Positions 55,702 to 64,000 of a stretch of 64,000 nt of DNA are shown in pieces. The DNA comes from Rheum nobile (lineage: Eukaryota; Streptophyta; Magnoliopsida; Caryophyllales; Polygonaceae): the NCBI GenBank assembly GCA_027886185.1, contig WOAB01000689.1:1798001-1862000 (forward strand), given 5' to 3'. Under the pieces are notes generated by a model. The model was not told where the DNA came from. It made no database searches and saw only the letters and a list, made by a program, of their open reading frames with translations. Every line of letters starts with the position of its first letter. Positions within the stretch are counted from its first letter, which is position 1. The position numbers were made by a program, and so were the translations under genes.

Positions 55702-56115
55702 CAGGGGCGGAGCTACGTTGGGCTCGGAGGGCTATAGCCCCCGGAAAAAAAAAAACTTTTTTTTTTCAAAAAAATATAAAAATTTTAAGTTTTTTTTACC
55801 CTTATTGAATCTAAAACTGTAATTTCAGTCACCTCTAATAAATTTAAGCTATGAAAATGATATTATCTTAAATTCTCCCCCCCTCCTCATCTCATCTGAA
55901 AATGCAATTTCAGTCAATTTTAACAGATTTAAGTCAAAAAAATAAAATTATTTAAGTTTTTTTCCCTTCATCTCATGTGAAAATTACCTTAAGCTTTATA
56001 AAAAAATTAAAATTAATTTTTACGAAATAGGATTTAAGTCACGTTGGATTTAAGTCATAAAAAAAATCGCACAAGATTTTAGCCCCCCTAGGATAAAATC
56101 CTGGCTCCGCCCCTA
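55702..56115. mobile_element. hAT-superfamily MITE, 414 bp
   Basis: Ends CAGGGGCGGAGCTACG and (minus strand of the right end) TAGGGGCGGAGCCAGG form terminal inverted repeats. They are flanked by a perfect 8-bp duplication CATATATG (55694-55701 and 56116-56123). The interior is AT-rich, with TAGCCCCC/GGGGGCTA subterminal motifs. It is related in its ends to the element at 86-671. No transposase is present. Confidence 0.9.
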
Positions 56116-56123
56116 CATATATG

Positions 56124-57097
56124 GATTGCTTTATGTTAATGATTGTTGAGTCACATGAGAAATTCACCATATCCTTGATACACAAATTCTCCCATTCTTG
56201 TTACGTGTCGAGTTTATGTTTATACATGAATATTCAACACTCCAAAACCTGCAATTTTGTGTGTCAATTAAATCAGATCCAAAGGTTGTGCAATTTGCTA
56301 ACGAGAATATCAATTTATTTCACTTGTTGAATTAATTAATCTAAGCTAGCTTGTGATTTCTTATTTCGATTGAAAATGATATAATTTAAAGTTAACACAC
56401 CATTAATATGGTGTTTGCAGCCTAATACCATCCTAATCTGAATCCTACCACAACACCTACTTTCTTCGGCCCAAATGACGCACGATTCAACAATCTTGTA
56501 GAGCCAAACCAATCTCTCAAAGCTAATGCACTTGGTTCGAAAAATCATTGTATAGAATCATATCAAGGTTAAAATCGAGATTTTAAGAACATAAAATTAG
56601 ATTATAAAGTAAGATTCTACAATATCAAAATACAAGTGATTTTTGTATAAAAAAATGGCTAAAGGCAAAAAATATGATAGTGTTTTTTTGAAAATTTTCC
56701 ATTAAAAAAGGAAAATTTGACGAAGTTGTCCATATTTTATTCTCTTTAAAAAAAACACTTTCCATCATTTTTATATAACAAACCACAATTTTTTCTCAAG
56801 GAATCACCTCAGATATCCACAAACCACCCATAACTTAGGGTTTTATCACAAAATTTTGGGGGGAGAGAGATTGCAATTACTAAAATATTTGGGTGGTGTT
56901 TTCATAAAGTATAAAAACGTGGTGGTAATGTGGTATTGAAAGAGAGATGGCTTATATTATGAGTGGGTTGTGAAAGCTTATAAGCCGGTGTATGAAAGAA
57001 AGGGAAAATAAGGGTGTGTTTTGAAGGGAAAAAAAATATTTTAGAAGAGTATATAAATTTGGGGTGCTTTAGTGAAAACTTCCCTCAATAAAATGTA
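56124..57097. other. Intergenic DNA, no gene seen
   Basis: AT-rich sequence with weak short frames. A 70-codon minus frame (56336-56548) is not recognised. No element ends were identified. Confidence 0.45.
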
Positions 57098-57344
57098 CTC
57101 CATCTGTCCCATAATATAAGCCTCATTTGACTTTCGTACACTGTTCACAGTTAAAGAGAATTTTCGGGATTTCTTCCAATATATAAGAAAAAACATAGTC
57201 ATATGGAGTCTTGTTTGATTCGTCTACTTTGATTATATTTAAAAATTATAATTTTTTAGGATTATATTATTAGAGATATTAACGATACAAAATCCGACAT
57301 TTATATCGGATTAAAATGAGGCTTATAAAGTGGGACAGAGGGAA
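57098..57344. mobile_element. Stowaway MITE, family A, 247 bp
   Basis: CTCCATCTGTCCCATAATAT at the left, and TGGGACAGAGGGAA preceded by ATGAGGCTTATAAAG at the right, are flanked by TA. The interior matches the 14778-15036 element, including TTCTTCCAATATATAAGAAA. Confidence 0.85.
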
Positions 57345-57346
57345 TA

Positions 57347-59049
57347 AATTCTAAGAGCCCAAGACAACTTCGTTTGGGCCACAAATTTTTAAACGAATTC
57401 ACACTTGAAATTGGATTTTATGTCTAAAACACACACAAAAAACATAAAATCGTACGATTTTATGTTTTTTTTTGGGTACAATTCTAAGAGTTGATCCGAT
57501 TTTATCCAAATAACCCTGTATCGGATATAATCTTTTGTCAGAACCGGCAACTGTATATGATAATCGGTTCGTCAGGTCTAATTTGCATGGTAACTTACAA
57601 GTAGAACAGTTGAGTTAGATATGGAAAATTTTGACCTACAAATTTTGAACAAGTAGGCGCTTTCCACAGCAGGCTCTTAAATTTCTAGATTACAAATTAC
57701 AATCTAGATTCTTTTCATAGTAAAAATTTAGGTCATTAGGATTTTGGATTAATCCAGGGTATAGGTGTAAACTTTAACCCTAAGATTCTAGGGTTCAATT
57801 ATAAGATCATCAGGTCATCCTTAGAAATGTCCACCTGTAAGTTCCAACAATTTCTCCAGAGAGAATTCAACAAGAAGATAAACATTCAGCACAAGAGAAG
57901 AAAACTGCAAACACACATCACTTCAACTCCAGCAACCAAGATTCTTGCCTTTATTATGAGGTTATCAGTTTGTTGTTCGACGTTACGTCAAACAAAACCA
58001 GCTTAATCACATGATCAACACGTTATAGTTTACGACATAAACAATCCATTACACACTTCGATTAACATAAATCTACAGACATTGAACTCAGAAATGAAGA
58101 GATTACCTGCATCTACAGACATGTACACAACTATTAACTAAACTCGCTGATAGTTTCATGAGATCTTGATTGTACTCTGATATATCTTATCTTAGATAAG
58201 ATGACGGTTGGTGCTTATTTATCTGCTCTTCTCTCCCTGTCTTCTGACTCGCTTCAAAAGACAAACAGAAGCTGCACAATAAGACTAAAACTTAATTTGT
58301 TACTAATCAAATTCCAGTAAAAAGGAAGAATAGATTTTTACTTCAAGATCCTATCAGAAAAAAGATTTGTAATGCCTTTCCTCACCAAAATGTAACCTTC
58401 TCTTTTGTTAATCTTATTCCTTGCCCTTCACACCTATTTTCCTTTCTAAACTTCATTGAGAAAGAATTTATGTTAATTAACCCATCTAATCTGAATTCTC
58501 CCTTTCCCATTCCCTCGACAACTTTCATCATCAGCATGATAAAATAGCAGCTCAAAGGTTACTAAAATCCTTGTGGAGGATGAGGATCAAGTTCATGAAA
58601 CAGACAGATATACTAGTAGCACTAGAAACAGAATGAGGTGTAAGAAGTCCCTAGTCCACAGAACCAAAAAGATCAGGTTTCTGTAGCACTAGCACGAAAT
58701 GGACAATGTATTGATGTAAAACATATTGTACCATAAGAGATATAAAGTATGATTATGAATCCAAGAAACCTACTTAATATGAGCAATTAATGGGTCTTTT
58801 CCTAATAGTCTAGGATTTTGAATAGAATTAGCTTCAAACAATCAAACATAGTGACATCTAACCAATTAATGAATTTTCTTTAAGTAGTTCAGTAATGGAT
58901 CATGGATGTATGATTCCTATACATATATGGTGGGATGATGAGACCCTGTTAGGAACAAATAATTTAAACCAAGTTCATGGATAGCAAAAAAAAAGATCAT
59001 GATAATTTGAAAGATCATTACCGGCACAGACTAATACATAACACACTCT
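57347..59049. other. 3' flank of the CONSTANS-like gene, no other gene seen
   Basis: This lies downstream of the minus-strand stop codon at 59050. The nearest few hundred bases should include the 3' untranslated region. The rest has no long frame or clear repeat ends. Confidence 0.45.
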
Positions 59050-61246
59050 TCATGACTGAAACCGGGGGCTAGATTGATTGACTTTAGCAAAGCGACCTTT
59101 GACTCTCGCCCGGCTTTCTGCTAAAGCCTTCCGGGATTCATATCTTATGTGCTTCTCATACCTTCTACTTCTCTTCTTTTCCTTGTACCGTGACAAGGCA
59201 GAGCCCCTGTCTGCATTATTAACCTCAGAAATCGGGATTTTGGAAGGGATAGCCACAGAATCAGCCACTTTACGAGTTGTCCCTTGACTTCCATTCATGG
59301 CAAGAGATGCATCATTGCCAATATCTGAATTCCTATCAGAGCCTAAGGGAACTTCCTCAGTGTTACTCCCGAAAAAGATATCCGAAAGGAAGGCTTCATT
59401 TAAAGCCTCCTCGTCCTTGCTATCTTGGAGATACAAAGTTGCCTGCAGGACAAGGGAACCATGTTTCTCATCTTGAGTGTAGCAAATATATGAAATACAA
59501 AAATATAGAAAGAGAAAGTCGAAACAATATAAACAAGGAAACCGTGTTTCCATTACTGAGCCTGTGAGTGAACCAAGAACATTGACCAAAACAATTATTT
59601 TCCAATGAACCCTTGGTAACACATGACACCCATAAATTGGAAAAATAGAATGTAAATTTATAAGCAAGTGAGCGTGATTGCAATAATATTCAGTATGACC
59701 TTCCTAAGAGAAAATATTAGCCAGCATCAATTAAGGGCTTCATAATTCTTTCTTCTTTCAATATTCTCTAAGCAGGCATAATTAAAAGTACAATTCACTA
59801 TATGAATCTCCTTAAGTATGACTTCTTCCAACAACCTCCATATTCAAACTAAACAAGCTGTTCATATTTCTTATTCTGACCCAAATATTGGTGGGTGTAT
59901 CACCAAATCCTGACAAAGAAAGTGATTGCACATGACCGGACTACAATCATCTTTGAATAACTTCACTATTTGTTACCGGCCCACTTTTTTACGATATTGT
60001 CTAATAAAAAGAATCATATGCTAGTTAAGTTCTTTACGTTTTGGCATCCTAGACCCCTAGATACCATCAACCTTATTCTTTCCACATCTATTTTTCTTCA
60101 TCAGTGAGTTGGATTTACAATAGTTATATTGCAAAACATGAGACTTTATACCTCTTGTCCAAAAGGACATTAAGAAACGCACTGTCCACATACGAATGCT
60201 TGACCAATATACACAAGCAAATAAGGTCATACCTCTTGAGCATTTACTTCCACTGGCATGAATTCATGCTGGTAACCTTCATATAAATCTGAAGCGCCAA
60301 TTACATGCTCATATCCTGCAGTTTGGTATCCAAAATCTGGTTGGAGTTCTCCATGTAAATCAGTTTCAGACTTGGCCAATTCGCAGAGCTGGCGAATCAT
60401 CTCCTGCTTATGTTGCCCACATGTCGAGTTTCTATCCTGTTGAAATAACACTACCTGTCAAATTTTATAATTTAATTCACATAATAAACCACTCCAGATC
60501 AGAATGTTCATTTCAAACTGCAAATTTCACAAGAAACAGATAATCAACATTCAACAATGATAAACAAATCAAAATTGCAAGCAAACTCTCAGATTTTCAA
60601 CAGATGTCATCACAATCAACAAATAGGAAATAGTTTGTACTTTGTATACCTTGGGAAGAGTATCGAGAGCCACCATAGCCTGAAAGCCATGATTCTCACC
60701 ACCGGAAACAATCAAGTCATCAACACTCACAACACCCTGGGGAGACACTTCATCCCAAACCCAGAAATCAGAAGCCTCGCCCAAAACCCCAATTTCTCTC
60801 TCCTCCCCCACCAAACCCTCGCCTCCAACTCCCAGAGACTTGCTGCAATCAATCCCTTCAAGCCCGACGAAGCTCGCGATCTCCGATGCTGACGGCTGCC
60901 CGGAGAACCCCTCCAGCGGCCTCCGATCATGCGACGAAGCGGAGGCTGAGGCGGAAGCGGAGGATCCCTTTGTATGGAGCTCGAAATCGCAGTTCTGGCA
61001 GAGAACGAAACGGTGCGTAGAGCAGACGAGGACGGCAGGCGCGGAGTCGCAAGCGTCGCAGAGAAGGCGGCGCGTGTGCTTGGTAAAGAGCTGCGCGGTG
61101 GCGTGCACTTGCCTGTCGCAGGCCAGGCAGAGCTTCGCGGCGTCGGCGCGGCAGAAGAGGAGGGCCGTCGTTTCGCCGCAGAAATCGCAGATACGACGCC
61201 GTTCCGGACTCCCGCTCTTCTCTAGATCCGTCGGTGAATTCGGCAT
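59050..61246 (-). CDS. CONSTANS-like B-box zinc-finger transcription factor with CCT domain
   Basis: A nuclear regulator of the BBX/CONSTANS-like family, whose members act in light signalling and flowering time. The exons on the minus strand are 61246-60650 (199 codons), 60436-60233 (68 codons) and 59442-59050 (130 codons plus stop), all phase 0 with GT/AG introns, giving 397 residues. B-box 1 is at about residues 20-58 (CDFCGETTALLFCRADAAKL, CLACDRQVHATAQLFTKHTR). B-box 2 is at about 62-90 (CDACDSAPAVLVCSTHRFVL, CQNCDFELH). A PSASEIASFVGLEG motif follows. The CCT domain is at 347-389 (SRYKEKKRSRRYEKHIRYES, RKALAESRARVKGRFAKVN). Two B-boxes plus the Ser/Glu motif suggest the COL9-COL15 subgroup (inference). 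The start is the first ATG of the open frame. No defect is seen. It is one of two intact host genes here. Confidence 0.93.
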
Positions 61247-61930
61247 CCTATATTTCTGGGTGAATTGAATTCCTACTTCGACGGGGTTTTCTAGGGTTTT
61301 TCAAGGGAATAATTGCGAGTGAAAGAAGGGATATTTTAGGGCTCTAAGGCACCTTTATCCGTGTTGAAAGCGAAATCTGAGATTAAAACACATTTTCCCA
61401 ACCATATTAGGATTTTACAGTTTCTACTGGATTCGTATTTGTTTTGTGGTGCGATTTTGACAAAGCATTAGCAGGGGCTGCATCTACAAGTTTTGATGGA
61501 GACGCTGTAAAAAAGTCAAGAGATGAAGAGACTAACCACCGGTCGTATGAACGTGGAAGGAGGTTACCTCCATCCACCATTGATGCATGCTCCCAACCAC
61601 CATGGTAAATTGGTAATTGGTAGAGGACAATTTGGTATTTATGATTTGTGGTCAGTGAAAGCAGCCGCTGGGCGCTGTAGCTGGCGGGAGCGTGACTAGC
61701 GCGCGTAAAGTAGCACGACCCGATTTATAGATGTGTTGTTGTGAGTCCCGTGACTTCTGATTTTTTATATAGTATAGCTTAACTTAGATATAATCAATGT
61801 TCACGACTCCGTGGCAATCTAAAGACATAACAAATCTGTAAAGATTCGTCTTGATTGTGACATGATTTGTGAGATTTAAATAGACCAAATTCACTTTTTT
61901 ATTTAAACCAGAAACTGAAGACCCTATACA
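61247..61930. other. Promoter and upstream region of the CONSTANS-like gene
   Basis: About 150 bp next to the start is likely 5' leader and core promoter (no clear TATA box). Beyond it is moderately GC-containing DNA with no gene that I recognise, up to the edge of the next element. Confidence 0.4.
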
Positions 61931-62102
61931 TATACGCGATTGCTAGATACGCTCATTTTTTCTTATGTTTACGCTCAAAAGACTCACGCACACGGAAAGC
62001 GGGAGCGAGATCGAACCCATACACACGGAAAACGATAGCGTATTAAAAGTGAGAGTATCCGATTTTTATGAGGTCACACACCTGTGTTGGTTAATACATA
62101 AT

Positions 62103-62131
62103 GTCACGCACCCGCTTTACGGGTGCGTGAC
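62103..62131. repeat. Perfect palindrome, 12-bp arms
   Basis: GTCACGCACCCG, loop CTTTA, CGGGTGCGTGAC. It lies about 510 bp downstream of the PMD stop codon. It differs in sequence from the GGGCGCAAC palindromes but occupies a comparable subterminal position. Confidence 0.85.
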
Positions 62132-62640
62132 CTTGTGTTGTTTTTATATTTTTTAATTTTGAGAAATATTAAAAAAATGATTATTATAAAAATAAAATTA
62201 ATGTTAAATTCATTATTATATGAAAATAAAATAAATGTTACATTGATTATTATAAAAATAAATTTAATGTTACATTGATTAATGTTAATTTGATTATTTT
62301 ATAAAAATAAAATTAATGTTAACTTCAAATATTTCATTCTTCAATTTAACAAATGTTGATAGATAAGGTTATAATACTCAATGAATTCTTTATAAAACAC
62401 AAGCCTTCAATTTTCCTTTACGAATTTGGTCATATAGCACAATCATTTTTTTAGAGATTATTAGTTATTCGTTGATTGTCTTTGATAAGAAATAGTAAAT
62501 GTAGATAATCAATATACTTTTGAAGGTAGGAAAATTAAATAGGGAATCAAATTCGTAATTCCAAAATAGACCACAATAGGTAAATTATATACAAAATAGA
62601 TGTATCATATACAAAATACTAAAATAAACTCAAAATAAAA

Positions 62641-64000
62641 CTAATCATGTGTCGGGTCGAGTCCATCCTCTCCCTCATCGCCCCCTGCACCGCTACTATG
62701 ACTGTGCTCATATTATGATTCCCTAAAAATGTGCGATGCGCGCTGAGTTGGATCCGGCACCGGGTGAGCGTCCCCCACCAATATCTGGATGACACTGAGA
62801 AGGTACGCCCTTTCTCCATCAGTGATCTCGTCGGTATCCAACCGGGCACGTGTCAACCCGAGCACCATCTGCGCCCGCTGCATATTTTAAATATGTTAAT
62901 ATTACGTACACTAATGCATAAGTAGTAAACATTTAAAAATAAGAAACACATATACCGCAGCGATATCAACTACTGGAGGTTGGGGAATGACATTTTGTGG
63001 CTGGGAGGTAGGATCCACGTACGGATGAGTAATCTCCTCAAAATAGTCTATGTAGTGGATATCACAGTCCCAGGGCCACCTACATGGCTGAAACGCATCA
63101 ATATCGAAGAGATGGTTGTCGCAGTCTTCCCATGTAGGAAATTTTGGCCCGTTGAACTCCACCTTGTAATTGCTCGAACATATCCCTCTGTTTACCAAAC
63201 TTGGCTGAAACGGAGGTGGAGGAACCACCTGCCTCAGACCGAACTGGCGTAGCACTCGGCTCGGCATGTACCCCTCATGGACATCAAGGCAACGGATGAT
63301 ACCGTCGAACCTGGATCCCTGGTGGGTAGTCCTGAAATCCACCTCCGAGTCTGCCCCCTCCGGGCGTTCGCCCCTTACTCTCCAAGGCATCCAACGGACC
63401 TGTAATTACATCATGTTACTATTTGTTAAGAGCCTATAAAAATACCATTATAAGTAATTAGATTCGGTTGTAGATTGTACCTCATCAGCTGTAACCATAT
63501 CTAGCGTCTGTCTAAGCTGGACGAGCCTATCCGCATCCACGCGGGGAATGGGTCCAGGCTCGTCCACGGCTGCTGCCCGCGAATCCGCTAGTCGCTGCGG
63601 GTCCTATGACGTGTGTCCTCCGAAATGCGTAAAATAACGCCATATCCAACACTATAAGACCATTTTACAAGATGTTAACAAAATAAAATGCCAGGGTACA
63701 AGTAATAAAAAATAATAAATCATACTTGGAGAAGCCTCATACAACCCGCTATGCCGGCCGTCTGGGCCCGGGATGCCTCCCCTAGGTTGCGATACAAGAT
63801 CGCAAGAACCCCAGCGCCCCAGGCGAATTTGCCAACTCTGTCATGGTCCAGCACAAATTGCATGTACTTGTGCTTCACCCGGTTGGTGGACCTATTTTTC
63901 AAAAGAAAAGAAATTAGTATAAGATATTAAAAATAAGGGCTAAAAAAATTTACCAGAGGTTACAGTCGGTATACCTGTCGCACATAATAGTACAGCCAAT
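62641..64000 (-). pseudogene. Second plant mobile domain gene, 3' part
   Basis: Minus-strand exons are 64000-63975 (partial), 63891-63726, 63651-63481, 63399-62956 and 62877-62713 or 62641, with GT/AG introns and agreeing phases. Motifs include DRSTNRVKHKYMQFVLDHDR, GAGVLAILYRNLGEASRAQT and WIWRYFTHFGG. VRWMPWRVRG comes next, followed by MPSRVLRQFGL and WEDCDNHLFDIDAFQPCRWP. The 171-bp middle exon is exactly the same length as its partner in the other copy (39775-39945). An in-frame TAG follows FTHFGGHTS in that exon, and a TAA replaces a codon after RASHIFRES; reading past it gives an acidic tail to 62641. Compared with the other copy it has an extra intron before STNR. The N-terminus is outside the window. 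The function is unknown. Confidence 0.78.

Larger units (their letters stand above)
61931..64000. mobile_element. Second PMD-bearing element (probable MULE), one end in the window
   Basis: A PMD gene (minus) similar in exon layout to the giant-MULE gene is followed by AT-rich DNA. After that come GC-rich palindromic motifs: a perfect 12-bp-arm hairpin at 62103-62131, and repeated CACGCACACGGAAAGCGGGA and CATACACACGGAAAACG near 61990-62035. Then TACGCTCATTTTTT appears near 61951. By analogy with the element at 37.7-55.5 kb, this is its terminal region and the end should lie near 61.93-61.96 kb. The other end is outside the window, so no TIR or TSD can be checked. Confidence 0.5.

Overview
This is nuclear DNA of a flowering plant, very probably a eudicot. 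The evidence is spliced genes with GT/AG introns, SWEET and CONSTANS-like genes, plant-type Copia and Gypsy retrotransposons, L1 LINEs, Stowaway and hAT MITEs, and Mutator-like elements (MULEs) carrying plant mobile domain (PMD) genes. I cannot name the species from sequence alone.

Layout. 1-9.6 kb: a hAT element inside a degenerate repeat array, a 5'-truncated LINE, MITE-like inverted repeats and a Stowaway. 9.67-11.15 kb (minus): an intact six-exon SWEET sugar transporter of the clade III type. 11.6-15.0 kb: a second decayed LINE, a hAT-like element and a Stowaway. 15.15-32.07 kb: a nested retrotransposon stack. An Ty1/Copia element (207-bp LTRs) is split inside its reverse transcriptase by a Ty3/Gypsy element (18669-30644, exact AATAA target duplication), and one LTR of that Gypsy is itself interrupted by a solo LTR (19116-20458). 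32-37.7 kb: three short elements, a solo LTR of about 1.06 kb and otherwise empty AT-rich DNA. 37.75-55.5 kb: a giant composite MULE. 55.7-56.1 kb: a hAT MITE. 59.05-61.25 kb (minus): an intact CONSTANS-like B-box/CCT gene. 61.9-64 kb: the edge of a second PMD-bearing element running out of the window.

The most interesting object is the giant MULE at 37747-55505. It has imperfect terminal inverted repeats and a 9-bp target duplication matching at 8 of 9 positions. It carries three genes: a PMD gene (plus), a small GRF-type zinc-finger gene (minus), and a MULE transposase fused to a C-terminal OTU cysteine-protease domain (minus). About 19 copies of a pseudo-palindrome with arms TTGGGCGCAAC / GTTGCGCCCAA lie only inside this element. 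They sit near both ends, in a central cluster, and immediately upstream of the TATA box of all three genes. That looks like a shared operator or transposase-binding site. A second, unrelated MULE (40845-47787, 148-bp TIRs, 9-bp TSD) is nested 17 bp behind the PMD stop codon. It carries a MuDR-type transposase and, convergently, another GRF zinc-finger gene with a coiled coil and a membrane anchor.

Only the two host genes (SWEET, CONSTANS-like) and the two small GRF genes read through intact. The transposon genes carry nonsense changes mostly explicable as C-to-T or G-to-A transitions (CAG/CAA/CGA/TGG to stop), as expected for long-methylated transposons.
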